Source: Verrucomicrobiota bacterium
GTDB taxonomy: Bacteria; Verrucomicrobiota; Verrucomicrobiia; Limisphaerales; SIBE01
Reading direction: 5' to 3'
DNA length: 53,978 nucleotides
NCBI GenBank assembly: GCA_027623095.1
Contig: JAQBVM010000004.1
Coordinates: 1-53,978, forward strand
Under the pieces are notes generated by a model. It ran no database searches and was not told where the DNA came from. It worked only from the letters and a program-made list of their open reading frames with translations. Both the position numbers and the translations under genes were made by a program. Below are positions 34,436-44,791 of the stretch, piece after piece (the first letter of the stretch is position 1; the number at the start of each line of letters is the position of its first letter).

Positions 34436-37400
34436 AATTGACGAATAGTCCAAAATTCAAACTGAGCCTGCTCGCTGCTTTCTTTTGCGTTGTGATCGCA
34501 TACGGATTGCTCTTTCGCGGTGGACCCAGAGAAATTGCCGCTCAGAATTCGCAAACGGAGCGTGAGGTAACTGCGCCGATTGCGGAGCCCTCCAGCAGTC
34601 GCGAAGCGGTGGCGGAAGCCGCCTCGGGGCCGGCACCGGCTCCAGGACCCGTTTTGACAAATTCGACGCCGCCACTTCCGATAGAGCCGGGGCAAGGATT
34701 GATCGTACCGACAATCCCGAATCCAGCGGTGGCTGGCTCCCAGCCAAAAGAGGAAGAAGAGGCATTGTCACTTTCCGACGAGATCTCCTTGAGCTTTCAG
34801 CAAGCCAACATCGAAATGGTGGTTCAGTGGCTTGCAAAGACTACAGGCAAGAGCGTCGTCAAACACCCTCGCGTTCAGTGCCAGTTAACCATTGTCAGCT
34901 CGAAGAAACTCAAAGTCCGTGAGGCGCTGACGCTTGTATATCGCGCCCTGTCTTTGGAAGGCTTTGCGACAATCGAGTCGAGCAAATCGATCTTGATTGT
35001 TCCCGAGGGCCAGGAACCCAAAATGAGTCCCGAACTCATGGATGGAAACTCGGGTGAGATTCCCGAGGGACGGCAGCGCTTAATCAAAGTGTTTCCATTG
35101 AAAAATATTCTCCCGAGCGAATTGAAGGAGAAGATTCGGGGCGTCCTCTCCGAAAAGGGGACCATCGACGAAGATACCCGGGCTAATCAAATCATCGTCA
35201 CGGATTACACGGACAACGTTCGATTGATTGGGGAGCTTATCAAAGAGCTGGATATTGCTTCTGTGTCGGACACTGTGATTGAAATTTTTTCGTTGCGATA
35301 TTTGGAAGCCGAGGAATTGGCAAGCTTGCTGAATCTCGTATTGAATTCGCAAGCGGGGAGTCCGTCGCCTCCTCCTGGATCTTCAGGATCGTCCGGGAGC
35401 AGTTCGCAGTCGTCACGAGTCGTATCAATGCCTCCTGGAATGGTTGTGAGCTCAAGCTCAAGCCCGCCGGCGGGAGGACCTCCACCACCGAAAGGCGGGC
35501 AGATGTCCGGTCAAGAAATTCATCTCTGGCCTGATCGGACGTCCAACCGATTGATTGTCGCCGCTCCGAAGTCGAAACTTGGCGAGGTCAAAAGATTGAT
35601 CGATATTTTGGATGCGGCAAAACCCCAGGACGTGGGGATTCGCGTCATTGCGCTAAAACATGTGAGCGCCGAGGATTTGGTGAAAGAGATTGCGCCCCTG
35701 TATCAGAAGTTGAGTGGCAGGTCCCTGAAGGACATTATCGAAGTCACTGCCAATATTCGTTCCAACTCGTTAATTGTTCTCTCGAGCGAGGCGAATTTCG
35801 CGGAGCTTCAGAAATTGACCACGAAGCTGGATACCGAAGAGGCGCAGGAGAGAGTGATGCAGGCATTCGCGCTCAAGAACGCGGATGCGGAGGATGTTGC
35901 CGAGCAGTTGCAGGAGTTGAATCAGGACCAGAGCTCGAGCTCGAGATATGTTTATTACTACTCGCCATTCTCGAACAATCAGAACCGGAAGAAGGTGAGT
36001 GTGGTAGCTGACAAACGGCGAAATACTGTGATTGTGCAGGCGTCGCCTGGAGCCATCGACGGCATCGGGGCGATGATTCGCGAACTGGACAAACCCGTGA
36101 CGGACGACAGCCTCGCCCCGAAAATCTATCCGCTCAAATACGTGAGCGCCGTCGATATCGAGACGGTTCTGAACGAATTGTTCGTTAAAAAACAGGAGCA
36201 GCGCAGCTATTTTGACTACTACTATTTCGATTCCGGTAACAGTTCCCGAGATAAGGACGCCGGCCGGATGTTTGGAAAAGTCCGAATTACAAGTGAACCT
36301 TATTCGAATTCGATTATCGTTACGTCCAATTCGCCGGAGAATCTTGAAGCTGTGGAGGCGGTCCTTAAGCAGTTGGATGCTCCGTCTCAGGCCGGAGAAA
36401 GCACGCTTCGAATCGGGCTTCGATTCGCGACTGCTTCAGATGTTGCTAAGAGTATCAATATTCTCTTCGCCAAGAACGGATCACCGCCGTTGCGGCCCGT
36501 GCAACCGCAAAGACAGCAAAACCAAAATCCGCAGCAGCAAGGCGGCCAGCAGAATTCGCTTTCGGCGAACTTTGATTTGGATGAGGAATCAGATGAAGAG
36601 GGATATTTCCCCTGGCTCGGAGGTCAGCCGGATAACCAGCGCACGGCTGATGGAAGGAGCGTTCGTCCGGTAAGCGATTTAGTCGGCAAAGTGCGGGTTG
36701 TTCCGGATCCGCGCAGTAACTCACTGCTCCTCTCGGCGAACGTTCACTATTTTCCACAAGTATTGAAGTTGATTGAAGACCTGGATGCTCCCACGTCAGA
36801 AGTGTTGATTGAGGCCAGGATTGTTGAAGTTTCCAGTGATTATCTGGATAAACTGGGTGTGCGGTGGTCTCCGGACGGGAGCAAGGTGTTTTCCGGATCG
36901 GATTACGACAATTCTTTCATCATCGGGTCCAGCGGGAAATATACGAAAGGTTTTGGAGGAACGACATCAGGGAACTCCAGTGGGGCGGGTTCGGCCATTT
37001 CCGCGCTTGCGAACTTAAAGTCCGGGGTTCTCGAGAGCACGATCAGCATGGATTTCTTGGTCCAGTTTCTCAAACAGAACACGGCCGCCACCGTGCTGGC
37101 ACAGCCGCAGATCAACATCAAGGACAACGAAACAGGAAAACTCTTCGTAGGCCAGCAGGTGCCGATTCCCGCGAATAATCAAGTGAATCAATTGGGCGGG
37201 CAGAACACCCAGATCGGTTACAAAGATGTCGGAGTGGTCTTGGAGGTAACACCGCATATCAACAAATCCGGCGACGTCTCGTTGAAGATCCACGCTGAAT
37301 CGTCCTCCATCGTTCCGGGTCAGACGGTGTTGGGCGGAGCTGTCTTCGACACACGAAATTTTAAAACTCATCTTGAGGCGAAGAGCGGAGAAACTCTGGT

Positions 37401-37653
37401 TCTGGGCGGAATCATTCAACGGCAAGTTTCGGATACCGTGAGGAAGACCCCGATTCTGGGGAGCATTCCGGGTCTGGGCTGGGCGTTCAAGAAAAAGGAT
37501 AAGATTACGCGCGAAGTCGAATTGATGGTTTTCCTGCGGACGACCGTGGTTCGCACGCCTGAGGATGCGAAGGCGCTCCTTGAAGAGACCGATCGAAAGA
37601 TGCCGCTCATCAAAAAATGGCGCGACGAAAGCGAGAATCGCCAGTCCCCATAA
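34432..37653 (+). CDS. gspD: Type II secretion secretin GspD with expanded N-domain array
   Basis: N0 (ISLSFQQANIEMVVQWLAKTTGKSVV), repeated N1-type units, C-terminal secretin core VLAQPQINIKDNETGKLFVGQQVPI...GETLVLGGIIQRQVSDTVRKTPILGSIPGLGWAFK. Confidence 0.96.
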   Translation: MKLTNSPKFKLSLLAAFFCVVIAYGLLFRGGPREIAAQNSQTEREVTAPIAEPSSSREAVAEAASGPAPAPGPVLTNSTPPLPIEPGQGLIVPTIPNPAVAGSQPKEEEEALSLSDEISLSFQQANIEMVVQWLAKTTGKSVVKHPRVQCQLTIVSSKKLKVREALTLVYRALSLEGFATIESSKSILIVPEGQEPKMSPELMDGNSGEIPEGRQRLIKVFPLKNILPSELKEKIRGVLSEKGTIDEDTRANQIIVTDYTDNVRLIGELIKELDIASVSDTVIEIFSLRYLEAEELASLLNLVLNSQAGSPSPPPGSSGSSGSSSQSSRVVSMPPGMVVSSSSSPPAGGPPPPKGGQMSGQEIHLWPDRTSNRLIVAAPKSKLGEVKRLIDILDAAKPQDVGIRVIALKHVSAEDLVKEIAPLYQKLSGRSLKDIIEVTANIRSNSLIVLSSEANFAELQKLTTKLDTEEAQERVMQAFALKNADAEDVAEQLQELNQDQSSSSRYVYYYSPFSNNQNRKKVSVVADKRRNTVIVQASPGAIDGIGAMIRELDKPVTDDSLAPKIYPLKYVSAVDIETVLNELFVKKQEQRSYFDYYYFDSGNSSRDKDAGRMFGKVRITSEPYSNSIIVTSNSPENLEAVEAVLKQLDAPSQAGESTLRIGLRFATASDVAKSINILFAKNGSPPLRPVQPQRQQNQNPQQQGGQQNSLSANFDLDEESDEEGYFPWLGGQPDNQRTADGRSVRPVSDLVGKVRVVPDPRSNSLLLSANVHYFPQVLKLIEDLDAPTSEVLIEARIVEVSSDYLDKLGVRWSPDGSKVFSGSDYDNSFIIGSSGKYTKGFGGTTSGNSSGAGSAISALANLKSGVLESTISMDFLVQFLKQNTAATVLAQPQINIKDNETGKLFVGQQVPIPANNQVNQLGGQNTQIGYKDVGVVLEVTPHINKSGDVSLKIHAESSSIVPGQTVLGGAVFDTRNFKTHLEAKSGETLVLGGIIQRQVSDTVRKTPILGSIPGLGWAFKKKDKITREVELMVFLRTTVVRTPEDAKALLEETDRKMPLIKKWRDESENRQSP

Positions 37654-37729
37654 GGCGCGCAGCCTTCCGAGCCGCACCGCGCGAAAACTGGGGAAAGCTG
37701 GCGGCTAAATGGAGCGTGCCGCTTAATCT

Positions 37730-37851
37730 ATGCGTATCCGGTTTGTTGACATTTCGAAGATGCTGCGGGTCACAGACCCGCGCTCCGGAGCGCGCCTCTG
37801 TGAGGCGCAGCAGCTCAAATCACTGCGATTGTCAACAAAGCGGATAAGCAT
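37730..37851. repeat. Long inverted-repeat element downstream of gspD (possible MITE/terminator)
   Basis: atgcgtatccggtttgttgaca / tgtcaacaaagcggataagcat arms (20/22), inner tgctgcgggtcacagacccgcgctcc / ggagcgcgcctctgtgaggcgcagca. Confidence 0.75.
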
Positions 37852-37913
37852 TTTTAATCAAACGCGCCGTGGCCTGGAAAGCCGGGAGCCAAAACCAAAC
37901 TGCCGGCGCGGGG

Positions 37914-40900
37914 TTACGGCCCTGCTTCCGCAGTGTTCTGAGGTTCGTAGTTAAGATTCGGACCCAACCATTTTTCGGCCTCGGACAAACTGATGCCTTT
38001 GCGGTCGGAGTAGTCGAGAATCTGATCCCGATCGAGTTTTCCAACACCAAAATACCGGGACTCGGGGTGTGAAAAATAAAGGCCGCTGACGCTGCTGGCC
38101 GGCCACATGGCGCAGTTCTCAGTCAGTTTTATTCCAGTGCGGGCTTCCACATTTAGAAGGTTCCAAAGAGTGCGCTTCTCGGTGTGATCGGGACAGGCTG
38201 GATAACCCGCGGCGGGACGAATTCCCCTGTACTCTTCGTTGATGAGTTGTTCGGTGTTCAATTGCTCGCCGATGCCAAAGCTCCACTCTTTTCGAACTTT
38301 TCGGTGGAGGAATTCCGCAAACGCTTCGGCGAACCGGTCAGCCAGAGCTTCTGCCATGATCGCATTGTAATCATCCAGATCTGCTTTGAACCGTTGAACA
38401 AGCTCGTCGAGGCCGAATCCGGCGCTGACCGCGAATGCTCCGATGTAGTCAGGGCAGGGTGAGTGATCCGTCTCGCCCTTGGAAATCACGCGCGGCGCAA
38501 TGAAATCCGCGAGACAGTAGTTTGGATCTCCGTCCCGTTTTTTCATTTGTTGCCGGAGGCAGTGAAATGTCGCGACAATTTTGGTCCTCGATTCGTCGGC
38601 GTACACATGGATGTCGTCCCCAACACGGTTCGCCGGAAAAAAACCATATGCGCCTCGGAGCGTGAGCAAATTCCGGTTGCGAATCAATTGGATTAAGGTC
38701 TGCGCTTCATCAAAGAGTTTGCGCGCCTCATTTCCGTAATCGGAGTGTTCGAAGATCGACGGATAACGCCCGCGAAGTTCCCATGTGTGAAAAAAGGGAG
38801 ACCAATCCACGAGTTCGATGAGTTCGGCGAGCGTGACCCGCTCAGGTTTGCCGCAACCGCGAATGGATGTGGGAACCGAAGCTAAAGAATCTACTTCCGA
38901 AGAAATTATCTGAACCCCTGTGAACGAGGGCTTCGGAGGAGTGTCGTTCGTCCAGTCGGATTGAAAACCGCGCCGGCGTGATTCTTCTAACGAAAGGAGT
39001 GTTTGAGTGCGCGCGCTGTGTTGCTGGCGTTTTTTCTCGTAATCCGCTCGAACCGACGCCTCAAATTGGGGCTTTGTCTGTGGATTCAGCAGGTTGCTGA
39101 CGACACCCACCGCGCGAGAGGCGTCCAGAACATGGATAACCGACTGGCCGTACTGTGGCGCGATTTTAACAGCGGTGTGGACCTGGCTGGTTGTCGCGCC
39201 CCCGATTAGCAAGGGGAGCTCCAGTCCTTGCCGTTGCATCTCTTTTGCGACGTGGACCATTTCATCCAGAGAGGGAGTGATGAGCCCGCTCAATCCGACG
39301 ATCGAGACGTTCTTCTCACGGGCGGTCTGGAGGATTTTCTCGCACGGGACCATAACGCCGAGATCGATTATCTCGTAGTTGTTGCAACCGAGGACCACTC
39401 CGACGATGTTTTTCCCAATGTCGTGGACATCTCCCTTCACCGTCGCCATTAGAATTCGCCCTTGCGTTCGCTGGGCGCCCGATGCCTTTTTTTCCGCTTC
39501 CATGTAAGGCAGCAGGTAGGCGACCGCCTTCTTCATGACTCGAGCGCTTTTGACAACCTGCGGAAGAAACATTTTTCCGGATCCGAACAGATCTCCGACC
39601 ACGTTCATCCCGTCCATGAGAGGGCCTTCAATCACAATTAGCGGACTCCCATACTTTTGGCGGGCTTCTTCAATATCTTGGTCGATGAATTCGACGATTC
39701 CTTTAATCAGCGCATGACTAAGGCGTTCCTCGACAGGGCATTTTCGCCACGCGTCTTCTTCCTGAATTGTTCCTTTGTTCTGTTTGACGGTTTCAGCAAA
39801 TCGCACGAGACGGTCCGTCGCGTCCGGCCGCCTGTTGTGCAGCACGTCCTCAACGAGGGCGAGCAGGTCTTTTGGGATCTCCTCGTAAACGGCCAATAGT
39901 CCAGGGTTGACGATTCCCATATCGAGGCCGGCTCGAATTGCATGGAAGAGGAACGCCGCATGCATTGCTTCGCGAACCGCATTGTTGCCGCGGAATGAGA
40001 ATGAGATGTTGCTAACGCCGCCGCTTACCTTTGCCAGTGGCAGATTTTGCTTGATCCACCGGGTTGCTTCGATGAAGTCCAGCGCGTAGTTGTTGTGCTC
40101 CTCAATTCCTGTGGCGACAGTAAGGATGTTCGGATCGAAGATAATGTCTTGCGGCGGGAATCCAACTTGTTCGGTCAGAATTCGGTACGATCGGGAACAA
40201 ATTTCAATCTTTCGCGCTAGCGAATCGGCCTGGCCAGTCTCGTCGAATGCCATGACAATCACCGCCGCACCGTAGCGCCTGATTAAACGGGCTCTTTCCC
40301 GAAATAAATCTTCGCCCTCTTTGAGGCTGATCGAATTCACGATTGATTTCCCTTGGACGTGCTTGAGTCCAAATTCGATAATCGACCATTTCGAACTATC
40401 GATCATGATGGGCACGCGGGCGACTTCCGGTTCAGAGGCGATTAGATTCAGGAAGGTCCCCATCGCTTCTTCCGAATCAAGCATCCCCTCATCCATGTTC
40501 ACATCGATGATCTGGGCTCCGCCTTCGACTTGCTGGCGGGCAACGGATAATGCTTCTTCGAATTGTCCCGCCAGAATGAGTTTTGCGAACTTCGGAGACC
40601 CCGTGACGTTCGTGCGCTCACCCACGTTGACAAAGTTTGTATCCGGCCTAAGGGTAACCGCTTCCAAGCCGCTGAGTCGCGTAAAAGCTTCAACCTTCCC
40701 CGGCACGCGTGGTTTGATGTTTCGAACCGCGTTCGCGATCGCACGAATATGGTCAGGCGTCGAGCCGCAACATCCTCCGACTACATTCAACCATCCGTTT
40801 TCGCCGAAATCCTGCAAGTCGGCAGCCATGATTTCGGGTGTCTCGTCGAATTCGCCGAACGCATTCGGCAATCCCGCATTCGGATAGCAACTGATATAGA

Positions 40901-41720
40901 TCGGGGCGATATTCGAAAGCTCTTCGACATATTGCCGCATCCCCTTGGCACCCAATGCACAGTTGATTCCAACACTCAACAGCGGCATGTGCGAAATCGA
41001 GTTCCAATAAGCTTCCACCGTTTGCCCGGATAGTGTCCGTCCGCTGCGATCGGTGATTGTGAAGGAAACCATGATCGGCACTCGATATCCTGCCTCCTCA
41101 AGATAGGAGTCGATGGCGAACAGCGCGGCTTTTGAGTTTAGCGAGTCGAATACCGTCTCGACCATGAGAATATCCACTCCGCCGTCCAGTAGTCCGCGCG
41201 TCTGCTCGGCATACGCTGCCACAAGCTGATCGAAGGTTACGGAGCGAAATGCCGGATTATTTACGTCCGGTGATAGGGACGTAGTGCGATTTGTGGGTCC
41301 GAGGGCTCCGGCAACGAAACATGGACGGTCCGGGTGCTCAACCATGAATTGGTCCACCGCAGTCCGCGCAATCTTGGCACTCGCGAGATTAAGCTCGTAA
41401 GCGAGTTTCTCCATTCCGTAGTCGGCAAGTGAGACGGAAGTGGAATTGAACGTGTTTGTTTCGATGATATCCGCGCCCGCCTCCAAGTAGGCTCTATGGA
41501 TCGACTTGATGATTTGCGGTTGAGTGATCGAGAGAATGTCGTTGTTGCCCTTTAAGTCTTTGGGCCAATCACGATACGGCGTCCCTCGGTATCCGGCTTC
41601 ATCAAGCTGATGCGTCTGGATCATCGTCCCCATCGCTCCGTCTAGGATCGCGATTCTCTGCCGGAAAACCTGCTCAAGTTTTCGGGTGCAGTCAGCTCTA
41701 TGGTCGTTCCTGTTCAACAC
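37914..41720 (-). CDS. metH: Cobalamin-dependent methionine synthase
   Basis: [85 protein letters not shown]-terminal activation domain [22 protein letters not shown]. Confidence 0.98.
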   Translation of the reverse strand: MLNRNDHRADCTRKLEQVFRQRIAILDGAMGTMIQTHQLDEAGYRGTPYRDWPKDLKGNNDILSITQPQIIKSIHRAYLEAGADIIETNTFNSTSVSLADYGMEKLAYELNLASAKIARTAVDQFMVEHPDRPCFVAGALGPTNRTTSLSPDVNNPAFRSVTFDQLVAAYAEQTRGLLDGGVDILMVETVFDSLNSKAALFAIDSYLEEAGYRVPIMVSFTITDRSGRTLSGQTVEAYWNSISHMPLLSVGINCALGAKGMRQYVEELSNIAPIYISCYPNAGLPNAFGEFDETPEIMAADLQDFGENGWLNVVGGCCGSTPDHIRAIANAVRNIKPRVPGKVEAFTRLSGLEAVTLRPDTNFVNVGERTNVTGSPKFAKLILAGQFEEALSVARQQVEGGAQIIDVNMDEGMLDSEEAMGTFLNLIASEPEVARVPIMIDSSKWSIIEFGLKHVQGKSIVNSISLKEGEDLFRERARLIRRYGAAVIVMAFDETGQADSLARKIEICSRSYRILTEQVGFPPQDIIFDPNILTVATGIEEHNNYALDFIEATRWIKQNLPLAKVSGGVSNISFSFRGNNAVREAMHAAFLFHAIRAGLDMGIVNPGLLAVYEEIPKDLLALVEDVLHNRRPDATDRLVRFAETVKQNKGTIQEEDAWRKCPVEERLSHALIKGIVEFIDQDIEEARQKYGSPLIVIEGPLMDGMNVVGDLFGSGKMFLPQVVKSARVMKKAVAYLLPYMEAEKKASGAQRTQGRILMATVKGDVHDIGKNIVGVVLGCNNYEIIDLGVMVPCEKILQTAREKNVSIVGLSGLITPSLDEMVHVAKEMQRQGLELPLLIGGATTSQVHTAVKIAPQYGQSVIHVLDASRAVGVVSNLLNPQTKPQFEASVRADYEKKRQQHSARTQTLLSLEESRRRGFQSDWTNDTPPKPSFTGVQIISSEVDSLASVPTSIRGCGKPERVTLAELIELVDWSPFFHTWELRGRYPSIFEHSDYGNEARKLFDEAQTLIQLIRNRNLLTLRGAYGFFPANRVGDDIHVYADESRTKIVATFHCLRQQMKKRDGDPNYCLADFIAPRVISKGETDHSPCPDYIGAFAVSAGFGLDELVQRFKADLDDYNAIMAEALADRFAEAFAEFLHRKVRKEWSFGIGEQLNTEQLINEEYRGIRPAAGYPACPDHTEKRTLWNLLNVEARTGIKLTENCAMWPASSVSGLYFSHPESRYFGVGKLDRDQILDYSDRKGISLSEAEKWLGPNLNYEPQNTAEAGP

Positions 41721-41899
41721 GATTCGATTTCAGGGTTTCTATTGTTTATGATGGTGCGTAAACAAGTAGCAATGGACGGTATTGGAGGCGTGGATCTGAA
41801 TCAATCTAAAAATCAACAAATCAAGATACGATGATATGATATCAAGGATTGTGCTCAAAGAAGTAAAACGGATCAGCCAAGAATTAGCCGGTGTTTCGG

Positions 41900-42991
41900 T
41901 TAAGGATTTTCCGAAGAGAGTAGAGCTTGCTGCCACTGCATTAGGATTGATCGCTCCGAACCAGGGTGTTGCGCCAGAGACACGAGAGTCGTCTTGCTGG
42001 CAATGAGGGATGGGTCGAAGTTGAAATCCATGGCTCGTTTGTCTCGAAGTTTTTTGAGCGTCTCGAATCGGTTTCTTTGCGCTCCGGTAAGTCGGTGTGG
42101 TGCGGGCTTGTGAATTGTCGGAAGTTCCGATGGGTTGAGTGTCAGCCCTCGGTCAATAGCTGTTCTTAGGTTTTCTTTGGCATGATTTAAGTGCTTCGGA
42201 ATGAGCGATGCGATGGAGTTCTCGGACGCGGCCTGAATCGATATCTCAATCAGCGTCTCGCTGCTGAGGACGAAGTAAGGTGGCTTGTTTCTCCTAATCG
42301 CTTCTGCTTCCCTCCATTTCCATAGTTCTCGAACGACGCCCAGACTTTTTCGGTTCAGCCGGCTGCTGCCTTTGATTCTCCAAATCGTATCGGAGTTCAC
42401 TGATGGAGTCTGCGCGCAATCGCGGATGAGCCGGTCACAAATCTCTTTCTGCCAAGAGATTCGGTCCGTTTCCACTAGCTGCTTCGTCAATACTTGAGCC
42501 AAATGTTCCAGATAGTGCGTGTCGTTCTTAGCGTACCGTTCCATTCGGTCTGTCAAAGGCCGTTTCCCCCAATTCATCTTCTGGGGGCCCTTTTCGAGAG
42601 ACACGCCCACGAGCTTGGCTACAAGGTGGGTCAGGCCGAACTCCGTTAGCCCGAGGATCCTGGCTGCCCACATCGTGTCGAAGATCGCTTTTGGCCGGAA
42701 ACCGAAGTGTTGCCAAAGAAGCCGCAGATCGTAATCGGCTCCGTGCAGAATCAGTTCCCGATTCTTTAGGGTTTCGAAGAAAGTGGTTAAGTTGATGGGA
42801 GCGAGCGGATCAATAATGACATCCGTGTTTGGAATGCTGATTTGAATGAGGCAGAGTTGCGGTGGGTACGCGTAGAGGCTGTTTGCCTCGGTGTCGAGCG
42901 CGATCCATGGCGCGTTCTCGAGTTGGGCTAGCAAGGGCTGTAACCTTTCATCCGTATCAATCACGGCGAGAGCAAAGACGAACCCAGGCAA
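41900..42991 (-). CDS. Ribonuclease D-like 3'-5' exonuclease with HRDC-like C-terminus
   Basis: WIALDTEANSLYAYPPQLCLIQIS; ILHGADYDLRLLWQHFGFRPKAIFDTMWAARILG; RYAKNDTHYLEHLAQVL; ELWKWREAEAIRRNKPPYFVLSSETLIEIS. Confidence 0.92.
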   Translation of the reverse strand: MPGFVFALAVIDTDERLQPLLAQLENAPWIALDTEANSLYAYPPQLCLIQISIPNTDVIIDPLAPINLTTFFETLKNRELILHGADYDLRLLWQHFGFRPKAIFDTMWAARILGLTEFGLTHLVAKLVGVSLEKGPQKMNWGKRPLTDRMERYAKNDTHYLEHLAQVLTKQLVETDRISWQKEICDRLIRDCAQTPSVNSDTIWRIKGSSRLNRKSLGVVRELWKWREAEAIRRNKPPYFVLSSETLIEISIQAASENSIASLIPKHLNHAKENLRTAIDRGLTLNPSELPTIHKPAPHRLTGAQRNRFETLKKLRDKRAMDFNFDPSLIASKTTLVSLAQHPGSERSILMQWQQALLSSENP

Positions 42992-43105
42992 AAACGAAAG
43001 TGATTTTACAGAAAGACGTTGACGAAAAGGATTGAGTTCCTATGAAACAATGAACATTTTGGCCGCTACCGATCGAATGAGACGAGTTTTGAACTTGGAA
43101 CGTGA

Positions 43106-44593
43106 ATGAATCTGTATTCTGCATTCTCTTCCGTGACTGCTGAGCATCCCGAGAAGCTCGCTGTATTTTGGGGAGACAAAGAGTTCAAGTATCGGGAATT
43201 GTTGGAGGGATCCGAGGTGTTGGGAAACCGATTGAGGGCGCACTGCGACGTGAAACCGGGCGACCGAGTCGGAATTTGGATGAAAAACCGCCCTGAATTT
43301 ATTGAGGCGCTTTTCGGAATTCTTCAAGCCGGAGCGGTTGCCGTCCCAATCAACAACTTTCTGAAGGCGTCCGAGATCGGCTATATCCTCTCGGACGCGG
43401 GCATCGACACTTTGATTACCGAGAGCGGCGTGAGTGAATCGATCCCGGAATTAAAAGCGGTTCGACAAGGTCTGCGAGTGATTGACGTGGACGCGGACGC
43501 GGACCGCGGATCGTCGGAAAACGTCGCGATTGATTCTCCGGAGCGTTTGGAGGGCGATCTTGCTGTCATTATCTATACTTCCGGCACAACCGGGCGTCCA
43601 AAGGGAGCGATGCTCTCGCACGGGAATCTACTGCACAACGTCGAGAGTTGCCGAAAAGTGTTGGAGGCGGTGGACGCGGATCGCTTTGTCGTCGTGTTGC
43701 CAATGTTTCACAGCTTCATGCTTTGCGTTGGCATCTTTCTTCCGCTGCTTGTCGGTGGCTCAATCGTCGTGATTAAGTCACTGCATCCTGCCAAGAATGT
43801 TCTTCAAGAGATTATTCAGCGCCAGGCAACTCTTCTGCCTGCTATTCCACAGTTTTTCAGGACACTTGCACATGTGCAGATTCCGGACGGCTTGCCATTG
43901 CGCGTCTGCCTTAGCGGAGCCGCTCCGCTTCCTCTCGAAGTGCTCAGAGCATTTAACGAGAGAGTCCCTGTTCCCTTGCTGGAGGGCTATGGATTGAGCG
44001 AGGCGAGTCCAGTTGTCTCGATAAATCCAATTCGTGGACCGTGGAAAGCCGGCTCAATTGGGCGTCCTATTCCTGATGTTGAGATGTCGGTTCAGTCGGA
44101 ACATGGAGAACATTTGCCCGATGGAGATATCGGCGAAATCTGCGTGCGAGGTGGAAATGTAATGCAAGGCTACTGGAATCAACCGGACGAGACGGCAAAG
44201 GCGCTTAAAGACGGCTGGCTTCTCACGGGCGACGTCGGATACCGCGATTCGGATGGTTACTATTATATAACGGACCGCAAAAAGGACATGCTCCTTGTAA
44301 ACGGAATCAATGTCTATCCTCGAGAGATCGAGGAAGTGCTCTATCAGTTTCCCGGAGTCCGGGAGGCGGCTGTAATCGGCGTTCCTGATTCAAGAAAGGG
44401 GGAACAGCCGGTTGCGTTTGTCGCATCGGACGATGGGGTTGTGCTGGATGAATTCAAGATTCTCGAATATCTCAAGCGAAAACTGGCTGCCTACAAGGTT
44501 CCTCGCAGAATCGAGTTTTTGCCAAACCTCCCTAGAAACCCGACCGGGAAAATTCTCAAGACTGAACTTCGAAAACTCCGCGAAAAGCGGTAG
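43106..44593 (+). CDS. Long-chain fatty acid-CoA ligase-like AMP-binding enzyme
   Basis: IIYTSGTTGRPKGAMLSHGNL; LLEGYGLSEASPVVSINP; GWLLTGDVGYRDSDGYYYITDRKKDMLLVNGINVYPREIEEVL; PRNPTGKILKTELRKL. Confidence 0.96.
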   Translation: MNLYSAFSSVTAEHPEKLAVFWGDKEFKYRELLEGSEVLGNRLRAHCDVKPGDRVGIWMKNRPEFIEALFGILQAGAVAVPINNFLKASEIGYILSDAGIDTLITESGVSESIPELKAVRQGLRVIDVDADADRGSSENVAIDSPERLEGDLAVIIYTSGTTGRPKGAMLSHGNLLHNVESCRKVLEAVDADRFVVVLPMFHSFMLCVGIFLPLLVGGSIVVIKSLHPAKNVLQEIIQRQATLLPAIPQFFRTLAHVQIPDGLPLRVCLSGAAPLPLEVLRAFNERVPVPLLEGYGLSEASPVVSINPIRGPWKAGSIGRPIPDVEMSVQSEHGEHLPDGDIGEICVRGGNVMQGYWNQPDETAKALKDGWLLTGDVGYRDSDGYYYITDRKKDMLLVNGINVYPREIEEVLYQFPGVREAAVIGVPDSRKGEQPVAFVASDDGVVLDEFKILEYLKRKLAAYKVPRRIEFLPNLPRNPTGKILKTELRKLREKR

Positions 44594-44791
44594 AGGGTTA
44601 CCGCAGGCCAAGACGTTTAGCGACCTGAGAGGCTCCTGGAAACTCCGCCAGCTCTTGGACTGCGTCATTCCTCTGGCGCTTTGGCGGAGAGCTTGGGAGG
44701 GACAAATGGCGAATCTCAGCAACAGAGCAATTTTCTTGTCGGACTACGTGCATATCAGTTTAATACGGAAAATCGCGATCTTAAAAACGTT

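Noticed and set aside
35930-35950. Tandem agctcg/ Ser-rich low-complexity tracts in gspD
   Set aside because: Serine- and proline-rich linkers are common in secretin N-domain loops; codon repetition alone is not notable.
41721-41899. Riboswitch (cobalamin or SAM/SAH) upstream of metH
   Set aside because: No recognisable B12-box-like or SAM/SAH riboswitch core motif seen by eye in this short gap.
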